A stretch of DNA of 7,322 nucleotides. It comes from JAGOTT01 sp964450795. Its GTDB lineage: Bacteria; Patescibacteriota; Minisyncoccia; Moranbacterales; UBA1568. The DNA lies in NCBI GenBank assembly GCA_964450795.1, contig CAYVDI010000043.1, positions 1-7,322 of the forward strand, read 5' to 3'. The notes under the pieces are model-generated. The model saw only the letters and a program-made list of their open reading frames with translations, searched no databases and was not told the origin of the DNA. The translations under genes were made by a program, and so were the position numbers. This document shows positions 1-4,535 of this stretch, piece after piece. Each line of letters opens with the position of its first letter. The first letter of the stretch is position 1.

Positions 1-80
1 AGCGATACGGCGCTACCTTCGCATCTGAAACAAAATACGTTCGAGAGACGGAATCCGATTTTCCTTTCCCGGAGTCTTGA
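1..80 (+). CDS. Possible 3' end of an upstream gene (partial)
   Basis: Frame 3 is open from the window edge (first full codon at 3) to a TGA at 78-80. It gives a 25-residue tail beginning RYGATFASETKYV and ending SDFPFPES, with mixed codons that look protein-like. I do not recognise it. Frame 1 is also open, to a TGA at 109-111, and the minus strand is open over the same stretch, so the assignment is weak. A small hairpin (arms 101-106 and 110-115, loop TTT) lies just downstream but lacks a T-run, so it is not a clear terminator. Confidence 0.3.
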   Translation, partial: RYGATFASETKYVRETESDFPFPES

Positions 81-189
81 TTTTTCTCGTGATGTGCGGT
101 ATCTTCTTTGAAGATTCAGGTCTTCCTGTCTCCTGTTCTTTCTATCGAAAAGTTTCATGTTAATAGCCATTTCGGCCGTTAACTGAAAT
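81..189. other. Spacer upstream of tRNA-Gln, no gene assigned
   Basis: This pyrimidine-rich spacer contains a small ATCTTC/GAAGAT hairpin at 101-115. It must contain the tRNA promoter unless the tRNA is co-transcribed from upstream. I could not find a -35/-10 pair close enough to consensus to annotate. TAATAG at 161-166, preceded by TG, is the nearest -10-like string and is poor. Confidence 0.4.
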
Positions 190-261
190 TGGGGAGTAGC
201 CAAGCGGTAAGGCACCAGGTTCTGGCCCTGGTATGCGTAGGTTCGATCCCTACCTCCCCAG
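190..261 (+). tRNA. tRNA-Gln (anticodon CUG)
   Basis: The gene folds as a full cloverleaf. The acceptor TGGGGAG (190-196) pairs with CTCCCCA (254-260), with a discriminator G at 261. The D-arm contains AGCGGTAAGGC. The anticodon stem CCAGG/CCTGG (215-219 and 227-231) encloses the loop TTCTGGC, placing CTG at 222-224, which reads CAG (Gln). The T-arm GTAGG-TTCGATC-CCTAC is at 237-253. The U1-A72 pair is typical of glutamine tRNAs. CCA is not encoded (CTA follows), so the end must be added by tRNA nucleotidyltransferase. A strong terminator follows within 12 nt. Pieces of this tRNA's 3' half recur elsewhere in the window. Confidence 0.96.
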
Positions 262-297
262 CTAATGAAATTAGAGGCTTTCCGAAGCCTCTTTTTT
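257..297 (+). repeat. 41-nt direct repeat, copy A (tRNA 3' end plus terminator)
   Basis: Copy A includes the last five bases of tRNA-Gln (CCCAG), the CTAATGAAATTA linker and the whole terminator. It is identical over 41 nt to 2098-2138. The flanking bases differ on both sides (C versus T before, C versus G after), so the boundaries are sharp. Confidence 0.95.
273..297 (+). terminator. Rho-independent terminator of tRNA-Gln
   Basis: A perfect 8-bp stem, AGAGGCTT (273-280) with AAGCCTCT (285-292), closes a TCCG loop and runs into six Ts (292-297). A small TAAT-GAA-ATTA hairpin lies between the tRNA end and this stem. The entire block 257-297 recurs unchanged at 2098-2138. Confidence 0.93.
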
Positions 298-308
298 CGC
301 ATATGGAT

Positions 309-324
309 GGTAGGGATCGAACCT
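309..324 (-). repeat. Inverted copy of the tRNA-Gln T-arm
   Basis: GGTAGGGATCGAACCT is the exact 16-nt reverse complement of tRNA positions 239-254, covering the T-stem/loop and the first acceptor base. It sits only 11 nt after the terminator. No remaining cloverleaf surrounds it, so it is a fragment and not a second tRNA. Confidence 0.8.
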
Positions 325-337
325 GGATTTCATCATA

Positions 338-366
338 TTGACACTTAAGGCTGTTTTTTATAAACT
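338..366 (+). promoter_or_regulatory. Sigma70-type promoter for the GRDP-like gene
   Basis: A perfect TTGACA (-35) at 338-343 is followed after 17 bp by TAAACT (361-366). An overlapping TATAAA (359-364) is closer to the -10 consensus but has only a 15-bp spacer. Either predicts a start near 370-375 and a 5' UTR of about 60 nt before the ATG at 435. Confidence 0.75.
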
Positions 367-434
367 CAAGGGCACGGAATAATTGTGTTCCGCGCTTGGT
401 GTTCTTTTATTCTTTCTCGCTGAGGAGTATTCCA

Positions 435-977
435 ATGAATACGAACGAAGTAACTGCTGGAAATCATCCTGTCTGGACAGCCATCCAGGAAATCGACCTT
501 GATCCGATCAAGATCAAGCTTATGCATTCCGAAGACAGCGATGCATTAAGTCGCGAGGACGTCGACAAGCTTTCCGATCTGTATCGACGCTACCTGTTTC
601 TCGCCGTCACAAATCCTGAAAAGGCGATTGTGCCGACGAAAGGTATCGACAAGTTCTGGCACACGCACATTCTGGATACCGCAAAGTACCGAGATGACTG
701 CCAGAAGGCCTTCGGTTTCTTCCTGGATCACTTCCCGTATTTCGGGATTCGGGGTGATGACGACCGGCAGAATTGGGAGCGTTCACTCCAAGAAACTGTC
801 GACCTCTACCAAGCCACGTTCGGGGACGAATACTTGAACGGCGATATGGGAAGCCTCTGCCAAGGTGGGGACGACTGCGGATCGGCTTGCGCAAAATGTT
901 GCGAGCAAGTCAAAAGTCCGATGCACACGCAAGTTCGTCCGACTTTTGCGACGCTTAATGCAATGATGGCGCATTGA
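435..977 (+). CDS. GRDP-like (PF07173-type) domain protein with Cys-rich tail
   Basis: A 180-residue protein without signal peptide or TM segment, so probably cytoplasmic. Its core resembles the glycine-rich domain protein-like family: an alpha-helical N-terminal half, then the hallmark D72-K-F-W75-H76-T-H78 motif, Y85, C89, and a G-F-F-x-D-H99-x-P101 segment. The family's biochemical function is not established. The His/Cys pattern suggests metal binding, which is inference. A tail with C142, C148, C152, C155 and C156 (CQGGDDCGSACAKCC) follows and may be a second metal site or a redox element. I chose the ATG at 435 because GAGGAG lies 7 nt upstream. An in-frame ATG at 396 would add 13 hydrophobic residues and has no ribosome binding site. 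The gene has its own promoter and terminator, so it is probably monocistronic. Confidence 0.85.
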   Translation: MNTNEVTAGNHPVWTAIQEIDLDPIKIKLMHSEDSDALSREDVDKLSDLYRRYLFLAVTNPEKAIVPTKGIDKFWHTHILDTAKYRDDCQKAFGFFLDHFPYFGIRGDDDRQNWERSLQETVDLYQATFGDEYLNGDMGSLCQGGDDCGSACAKCCEQVKSPMHTQVRPTFATLNAMMAH

Positions 978-997
978 TAGCGCGAAGGTACGGTTTT

Positions 998-1026
998 GGC
1001 TGGCAGTTCCAACTGTCAGCCTTTTT
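998..1026 (+). terminator. Terminator after the GRDP-like gene
   Basis: An 11-bp stem with one G.U pair, GGCTGGCAGTT (998-1008) with AACTGTCAGCC (1011-1021), has a nominal 2-nt CC turn. In practice the innermost pairs would open. It is followed by TTTTT at 1022-1026. Confidence 0.9.
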
Positions 1027-1064
1027 CTTTACTATTTTCAACGAAACCTTTACCCTGAGAGGGT

Positions 1065-1088
1065 ATGAAACCGGATAAATTCCTATGA
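1065..1088 (+). CDS. Possible 7-codon leader ORF overlapping the hydrolase start
   Basis: ATG at 1065 opens MKPDKFL and stops at TGA 1086-1088, overlapping the hydrolase ATG (1085-1087) as ATGA. Such overlaps can couple translation. The only purine-rich stretch nearby, GAGAGGG, ends immediately before this ATG, too close for normal Shine-Dalgarno spacing. I therefore treat it as a possibility only. Confidence 0.2.
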   Translation: MKPDKFL

Positions 1089-1987
1089 ATCCATCATTCG
1101 AACATTTGGTCGCGTCGATACGGGAAGTTGTCCTTGATGATGATCTTCTTGTCCGTATCGACGAAAGAAAAAGAGATGGCGCCATAAAAAACGCCGAGCT
1201 GATAAATGCATTCGTTTTTTCTTATGAAACAAGAGGGCGACAATATAACGGTTTTTATGTCCGCCCAAAGCATATCGATAAAGAGAAGCTTCCCGTGATC
1301 GTATTCAACCGAGGCGGAACCGGCGAGTTCGGCTCCATCAAGCTGGGAATGCTTTTCATAAACACAATCGCGGCATTCGCTCGCAAAGGGTATATAATCA
1401 TCGGATCCCAATGCATGGGGTTTTCCGAAAACGGCGCCAAAGATGAAATGGGAGGCGAGGACTTCGCATCCGTTCTGGAACTGAAAAAATTCATCGATGC
1501 GGATGAATCGGCCGACCGGGATCGTATAGGAATCTATGGTGCGAGCCGTGGAGGCATGACCACGTACCGTCTGCTCGCCGAAACGGATTGGCCAAAAGCA
1601 GCCATCGTCATTTCCGGTATCGTCGACATGATCGGTGATGCCGTTTTCAGACCGGAGATGGTCGAGCATTACAAAAAAACTTTTGGCGGATCCGAAGAAG
1701 ACCTTAAAAAACGGTCGGTCCTCTATTGGCCAGAGAGACTTCCGAAAGACGTCCCCATCCTTATCATGCACGGCTCGGCGGATTGGAGAGTCGATCCCAG
1801 AAAAAGCATACGCCTTTCGGAGAAGCTGATCGACCTCGGTGTTTCACACCGTCTCGTAATCTTTGAAGGGAACGACCATTATCTCACCGAAAATGCTCCA
1901 GAAGCAGAGAGGATGGAAATGGAATGGTTCGACAAATTCGTCAAAAACAAGGGAGCATTGCCTATTCTCGAGAAACACGGGAAGTAA
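1085..1987 (+). CDS. Alpha/beta hydrolase, prolyl-oligopeptidase (S9)-like
   Basis: A 300-residue single-domain hydrolase with no signal peptide, so presumably cytoplasmic. The fold elements are in order. The strand/oxyanion region is PVIVFNRGGTGEFG (70-83). The nucleophile elbow is G152-A-S154-R-G156. The acid is D233 in IMHGSADWRV. The catalytic H265 is in EGNDHYL. These Ser-Asp-His positions and the C-terminal 'HG..D..V' signature match dipeptidyl aminopeptidase/acylaminoacyl-peptidase-like S9 proteins. The beta-propeller of full S9 peptidases is absent, replaced by about 60 residues, so substrates could be small peptides or esters. Specificity cannot be read from sequence. No good Shine-Dalgarno precedes ATG 1085. 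A short overlapping leader ORF may drive reinitiation. The gene ends next to a repeat and terminator module. Confidence 0.88.
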   Translation: MNPSFEHLVASIREVVLDDDLLVRIDERKRDGAIKNAELINAFVFSYETRGRQYNGFYVRPKHIDKEKLPVIVFNRGGTGEFGSIKLGMLFINTIAAFARKGYIIIGSQCMGFSENGAKDEMGGEDFASVLELKKFIDADESADRDRIGIYGASRGGMTTYRLLAETDWPKAAIVISGIVDMIGDAVFRPEMVEHYKKTFGGSEEDLKKRSVLYWPERLPKDVPILIMHGSADWRVDPRKSIRLSEKLIDLGVSHRLVIFEGNDHYLTENAPEAERMEMEWFDKFVKNKGALPILEKHGK

Positions 1988-2102
1988 GGGCGTTCAATTT
2001 CTCGATCCGTTCCATCAACGCTCCCATATCCTTCCCATTCTCGAGCATTTTTGAGAGAATGAGTGGAGTGAAATCGTTCGATGGAATGACCTTCCGTCCC
2101 AG
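1962..2102 (-). pseudogene. Minus-strand protein-like fragment (46 codons, no start)
   Basis: Read on the minus strand, 2102 to 1962 is open and protein-like. It begins LGRKVIPSNDFTPLILSK, continues through a charged helical stretch (ENGKDMGALMERIEKL), and ends at a TAG at 1964-1962. An in-frame TAG lies immediately upstream (2105-2103), exactly at the 41-nt repeat boundary, and no ATG occurs before residue 19. The LILSKxxENGK core recurs on the minus strand at 3465-3498. I read it as a gene remnant or the translated face of a repeat. It overlaps the hydrolase 3' end by 26 nt. Confidence 0.3.
2030..2063. repeat. 34-nt intergenic repeat, copy B1
   Basis: This segment, starting CCTTCCCATTCTC and ending GAGAGAATGAG, matches 3465-3498 at 29 of 34 positions without gaps. 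Both copies lie downstream of a plus-strand gene and upstream of a hairpin terminator. Confidence 0.8.
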
Positions 2103-2138
2103 CTAATGAAATTAGAGGCTTTCCGAAGCCTCTTTTTT
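2098..2138 (+). repeat. 41-nt direct repeat, copy B (contains a terminator)
   Basis: Identical to 257-297. It includes the CCCAG found at the tRNA-Gln 3' end, although no tRNA body is present upstream here. It supplies a complete rho-independent terminator for the hydrolase gene: stem 2114-2121 with 2126-2133, loop TCCG, and Ts at 2133-2138. Confidence 0.95.
2114..2138 (+). terminator. Terminator of the hydrolase gene (within the repeat)
   Basis: AGAGGCTT-TCCG-AAGCCTCT followed by TTTTT, the same sequence as the tRNA-Gln terminator. It lies 126 nt after the hydrolase stop, an unusually long 3' UTR for this compact window. Confidence 0.9.
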
Positions 2139-2178
2139 GTATTGAGGTGATGTGCCACCAAACTCTTTCCGACGACTA

Positions 2179-2207
2179 TGGACATCGCGGGAGATACATG
2201 CTATAAT
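2179..2207 (+). promoter_or_regulatory. Strong sigma70 promoter with extended -10
   Basis: TGGACA (2179-2184, five of six to consensus), a 17-bp spacer and a perfect TATAAT (2202-2207) preceded by TGC (extended -10). The predicted start is near 2214, giving a 5' UTR of about 100 nt containing a 12-bp stem-loop before the membrane-protein operon. Confidence 0.88.
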
Positions 2208-2225
2208 TATTCGTTATTTAAAAAC

Positions 2226-2278
2226 ATTGAGATTGCCGAATGGGACGGAATTTTTGTGTCTCTTTGGGCAATCTCAAT
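2226..2278 (+). promoter_or_regulatory. 5' UTR stem-loop, 12-bp perfect stem
   Basis: ATTGAGATTGCC (2226-2237) pairs perfectly with GGCAATCTCAAT (2267-2278) around a 29-nt loop that contains AATTTTTGTGTCTC. It begins about 12 nt after the predicted transcription start and ends 27 nt before the ribosome binding site. No T-run follows, so it is not a simple attenuator. It could stabilise the mRNA, bind a protein, or act as a DNA operator. I match it to no known riboswitch. Confidence 0.75.
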
Positions 2279-2316
2279 ATGGTTGCTCCCAATCAACTTC
2301 CAAATGAGGTGAACAA

Positions 2317-2904
2317 ATGGAAAGTGAACAAATGATGAATGTGAAATCCGCCATGAAGTCCTTTCTGGGAAACTTGTGGGGTCTTTTGCTTACCCTTCTT
2401 GTTCTCTCGCTCGTTGGCTTGGCAATATTTCGGGTTGTCTTCGTCAACTTCGTTGACAACTACGAGATGGCGTACAAGTTCGACGCACGAACTGGTCAGA
2501 CCACCATCCTTACCACCACGGATCCCGTGACCAATCAACAAGTCTACGATCACGGATATTTCGTTACGTGGCCATTTGTTGTCAAGATTCACACCGTTGA
2601 TATGCGGCCGATGCAGGTCTGTATCAATGCCAACGCGCGGGTGCTGAACTGCAAACTTGTGCAGTTCAATCCCGCAGGCATTGGAACATTCCTTTCCTGG
2701 CATGGTCGTGACAACTATGACGGACCAGGGAATGCCAGCTCAAACAGCTCCGGCGACTCTTCCGGTACTACGTCCTTCAGCGAGATTCTCAAAAGCTACG
2801 CGTACGACGGTATTGGGCGGTCATATCCGTTCATGACCGTACTGCGCGAACTGAAACCAGAAGAATCAACTGCTTCAACATCTCTTCCGGAGGTCAAGCA
2901 ATGA
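2317..2904 (+). CDS. Membrane-anchored protein, paralogue 1 (SPFH/band-7-like core?)
   Basis: A 195-residue protein with a short cytoplasmic N-terminus, one TM helix (about residues 19-45) and a soluble domain probably outside the membrane. The domain holds YFVTWPFVVKIHTVDMRP, then V101-C102-x9-C112-K-L-V-Q-F-x-P-A120, and near the end YPFMTVLRE (170-178). The 'P-F/W-x-x-V-x-x-I/V-D-x-R' strand pattern resembles the start of SPFH/band-7 domains, but the rest of such a domain and its coiled coil are missing, so this is a tentative comparison. A Ser/Gly/Asn-rich linker occupies 137-153. GAGGTG lies 5 nt before the ATG. The downstream gene overlaps by 4 nt (ATGA) and encodes a homologue, so the two are co-translated and probably assemble together. 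Function unknown. Confidence 0.85.
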   Translation: MESEQMMNVKSAMKSFLGNLWGLLLTLLVLSLVGLAIFRVVFVNFVDNYEMAYKFDARTGQTTILTTTDPVTNQQVYDHGYFVTWPFVVKIHTVDMRPMQVCINANARVLNCKLVQFNPAGIGTFLSWHGRDNYDGPGNASSNSSGDSSGTTSFSEILKSYAYDGIGRSYPFMTVLRELKPEESTASTSLPEVKQ

Positions 2905-3347
2905 CACGAACCATCAAGACCGCCTTGGCGACTCTTGCTCTGGCGGTCGGTCTCGTCTATCTCCTGTTCCTGCATTACACAGAGGTTGGTTGGATCGGAA
3001 TCGAACGGAACGTTGTATCGGGAGAATTGCGAGCCGATACGCCGGGATGGAATATGACGTCTCCTTGGACGTTCGTTGCCAAAATCGATACCCGACCGGT
3101 GCGCGTTTGTGTGATTGCTGTCAGCCGCGGATTCAACTGCCGCCTCGTGCAGTTCCAACCAGCAGCATACAAGTCGCTGGTGGAGACGGAGGGATTCCGC
3201 TATTACTGGTGGGACAATCGCATCTCGTTCAACTTCGGATATGCCGAGGAATACCGCGGTATCCGGGATCTCATGCGGGGCTATGGGTACAGTGTCAAAC
3301 AGTATCCGTTCATAAAAGTCATTCGTGAGTTCCAAGAAGGCGAGTAG
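2901..3347 (+). CDS. Membrane-anchored protein, paralogue 2
   Basis: A 148-residue homologue of the preceding gene product. It has an N-terminal TM helix or uncleaved signal (about 7-25), then GWIGIERNVVSGELRADTPG. The shared core follows: WTFVAKIDTRPVRVC70-x9-C80-RLVQFQPA88. An aromatic segment (FRYYWWDNRISFNFGY, 99-114) precedes a C-terminal YPFIKVIREF (135-144). The two paralogues keep the Cys pair at the same spacing, consistent with a disulfide outside the cytoplasm. 'GELRADTPGW...SPWTFVAKIDTR' is the better of the two matches to an SPFH/band-7 opening strand. GGAGG lies 7 nt before the ATG, which overlaps the upstream stop as ATGA. A terminator follows. Cellular role unknown. Confidence 0.85.
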   Translation: MTRTIKTALATLALAVGLVYLLFLHYTEVGWIGIERNVVSGELRADTPGWNMTSPWTFVAKIDTRPVRVCVIAVSRGFNCRLVQFQPAAYKSLVETEGFRYYWWDNRISFNFGYAEEYRGIRDLMRGYGYSVKQYPFIKVIREFQEGE

Positions 3348-3373
3348 CCGCATCAGCAGGGTCTAAAAACCCC

Positions 3374-3413
3374 AAGCCGCCTAGTAGCACAATGTGTGAA
3401 CGGCGGTTTTTTT
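3374..3413 (+). terminator. Terminator of the paralogue operon
   Basis: AAGCCGCC (3374-3381) pairs with GGCGGTTT (3402-3409) with one G.U pair. The 20-nt loop has its own small CAC/GTG hairpin. The 3' arm leads into a T-run ending at 3413. Confidence 0.82.
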
Positions 3414-3464
3414 ATTTTTGATTAATAGCAAGCAAACCCGGCTTTCCAGGCACAGGATTAAAAC

Positions 3465-3498
3465 CCTTCCCATTTTCAAACAATTTTGAGAGAATCAG
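3465..3498. repeat. 34-nt intergenic repeat, copy C1
   Basis: Matches 2030-2063 at 29 of 34 positions. On the minus strand both copies encode the same LILSKxxENGK-like peptide. Here the minus frame runs open from 3564 to a TAA at 3414-3412 without an ATG. Confidence 0.8.
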
Positions 3499-3509
3499 AG
3501 AATAAAAAC

Positions 3510-3541
3510 GTTCCAACGTCGTCCCATAAGGCCAGCATAAG
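3510..3541 (+). repeat. Pre-terminator repeat module, copy C2
   Basis: GTTCCAACGTCGTCCCATAA followed by GGCCAGCATAAG. It aligns without gaps to 4536-4567 (23 of 32), and its first 20 nt align to 5587-5606 (16 of 20). All three copies sit directly before a hairpin. Confidence 0.65.
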
Positions 3542-3581
3542 AAAATCTTCCTACTCCTTGCGAGTTAGAAGATTTTCTTTT
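3539..3581 (+). terminator. Hairpin, probable (possibly bidirectional) terminator
   Basis: AAGAAAATCTTC (3539-3550) pairs with GAAGATTTTCTT (3568-3579). After a 2-nt mismatch, ACTC pairs with GAGT around a CTTGC loop. The right arm and its 3' flank are T-rich on the plus strand. The left arm gives a T-rich tract on the minus strand, so it could stop transcription both ways. No gene lies immediately upstream on plus, since the operon terminator is already at 3413. Confidence 0.55.
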
Positions 3582-3606
3582 ATGTTTGAGTGGAAAGGGA
3601 TCGAAC

Positions 3607-3709
3607 GGGAAGGGGTCGGGAAACGGAAGTTTCCCGTATGGGGTGACAGCGAAGCGTCAGAGGGCGGAAGCCCTATGAAGCACAAGCGAAGCCGAGCAGT
3701 GAGATTCCC
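3607..3709 (+). ncRNA. Candidate structured RNA with GNRA-capped hairpins
   Basis: Three compact hairpins follow one another: CGGGAAAC-GGAA-GTTTCCCG (3617-3636, 8 bp, GNRA loop), TGAC-A-GC-GAA-GC-GTCA (3644-3659) and AGGGC-GGAA-GCCCT (3661-3674, GNRA loop). A second GCGAAGC mini-hairpin is at 3686-3692. GGGAA (3607-3611) could close the group with TTCCC (3705-3709). The fold is by eye. No known RNA family is recognised, and a promoter and terminator for an independent transcript are not clear. Confidence 0.35.
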
Positions 3710-3721
3710 TACCTCCCCAGC
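3707..3721 (+). repeat. 15-nt copy of the tRNA-Gln 3' end
   Basis: CCCTACCTCCCCAGC is identical to 248-262, the 3' T-stem and acceptor strand plus discriminator of tRNA-Gln. About 100 nt upstream, GGGATCGAAC (3597-3606) is the complement of the T-loop part. No cloverleaf can be built here. Confidence 0.75.
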
Positions 3722-3783
3722 GCTTACAAAAGGAGATTTGATCCCTTATTCATTCCCAAGTATTTGTTACGGCAAAGTCGATC

Positions 3784-3789
3784 TATACT
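3784..3789 (+). promoter_or_regulatory. -10 element of the HEPN-like gene
   Basis: TATACT (five of six to TATAAT). The best -35-like string, TTGTTA at 3764-3769, is only 14 bp away, so the -35 is uncertain. A start near 3796 would leave about 12 nt of leader before the ATG at 3808 and no room for a normal Shine-Dalgarno. Confidence 0.5.
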
Positions 3790-3807
3790 AGTTCGTACAG
3801 ATCATAT

Positions 3808-4497
3808 ATGGAACAAAAAAATATCGTATTAACTCCTGCTGGATTTCTCGATCTTAAAATACAATACTCTCGGATGTCTCTTAAAATCTTAGAGGCGTGT
3901 TGCGATACAGATCCTAAAGCATTCTTCTACTATCTCAATGTCTTTATTTCAGAAACACACGATATAAAAGAAATTCTACTATATAAATTCAGTTACAAGG
4001 CTCTCAAAAAAGCAGCCGAAAATAATGACACGACTGCTAAAGAAACTTTGGAGACACTTGATGGCTCTGGTAAAAAGGATAAGCAAGATTTTGATGAGTG
4101 GATTAAAAACAATGCAAAATATAAGCAAATCCTAGATCATCCACTAACATTCGAGCGTAATTCGATTAAGCATCGAGGAGGTTTTGCGGGTGTCCACTAC
4201 CGGCCCAAAGATTATGTAGAAATTATGCGCGCAGACACGCACAAAGGAGTCGTATCTGGAAACGCGCTAAATCCTCCTAAAATACAGATTGTTGAGAATG
4301 GAAAGCTCCTAGAAACCCATGACATCCCCGAAAACCACCCCAGAGGATTTGAATACACTATATGGGAAAATGGAAGAATTGACGGAAAGGAATTGCCAGT
4401 TATAGCGACATGCAGAGATTACCAAAAGTTGATCTTTGACTTCGTGGGCGAAGTTTTAATCGCGATTGAGACGCGTCGCCTGTCTAAAATCTCGTGA
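3808..4497 (+). CDS. HEPN-like protein (R-x4-H motif), AT-rich
   Basis: A 229-residue soluble protein that I do not recognise as a whole. The N-terminal part is helical: 21-31, then FFYYLNVFISETHDIKEIL, and a charged helix around 64-85. It leads to R117-N-S-I-K-H122. A paired-helix region followed by R-x4-6-H, commonly 'RN...H', is the signature of HEPN domains, which in toxins and defence proteins form an RNase site. The match is suggestive only, and Cthe_2314-type HEPN proteins have a similar 'YYLxxF' helix. The C-terminal 100 residues look beta-rich, then end in a helix. Its codons are clearly A/T-richer (AAA, ATA, AAT frequent) than those of its neighbours, consistent with recent transfer. 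No Shine-Dalgarno precedes the ATG, and the leader seems very short. Confidence 0.75.
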   Translation: MEQKNIVLTPAGFLDLKIQYSRMSLKILEACCDTDPKAFFYYLNVFISETHDIKEILLYKFSYKALKKAAENNDTTAKETLETLDGSGKKDKQDFDEWIKNNAKYKQILDHPLTFERNSIKHRGGFAGVHYRPKDYVEIMRADTHKGVVSGNALNPPKIQIVENGKLLETHDIPENHPRGFEYTIWENGRIDGKELPVIATCRDYQKLIFDFVGEVLIAIETRRLSKIS

Positions 4498-4535
4498 TTC
4501 TTAGTAATTCTCCTTCTATTACTTTCCAATCAACA

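Larger units (their letters stand above)
3414..3807. other. Gene-poor spacer with repeats, hairpins and tRNA fragments
   Basis: No convincing gene. In order it holds the 34-nt repeat C1 (3465-3498), a 32-nt pre-terminator module (3510-3541), an interrupted 12+4-bp hairpin (3539-3579), a GGGATCGAAC tRNA T-arm complement (3597-3606), a cluster of GNRA/GAA-capped hairpins (3607-3709), a 15-nt copy of the tRNA-Gln 3' end (3707-3721) and the promoter region of the next gene. A 101-codon plus-strand reading frame crosses all these elements and is considered spurious. Confidence 0.7.

Noticed and set aside
1..158. Minus-strand reading frame starting at 158 and leaving the window
   Set aside because: The peptide is almost entirely Arg/Lys/Glu with AGA-biased codons, as expected from the complement of a pyrimidine-rich strand. 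The real genes here use CGN arginine codons. No ribosome binding site.
1094..1771. 225-codon minus-strand frame inside the hydrolase gene
   Set aside because: It is the antisense shadow of a gene with a complete catalytic triad. Its peptide shows no family motif.
257..2138. Active integrative element with attL/attR at tRNA-Gln
   Set aside because: No integrase, excisionase or mobility gene lies between the repeats, and almost none of the tRNA is duplicated. I keep only the weaker statement that the repeat is notable.
3486..3791. 101-codon plus-strand reading frame in the repeat-rich spacer
   Set aside because: It runs through a repeat, a terminator-like hairpin, the GNRA hairpin cluster and a tRNA 3'-end fragment. 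It has no ribosome binding site and its peptide looks like translated structured RNA.
3348..3807. Retron or group II intron remnant
   Set aside because: The hairpin cluster prompted the idea, but there is no reverse transcriptase, no intron domain V-like hairpin that I can identify, and no paired msr/msd inverted repeats.
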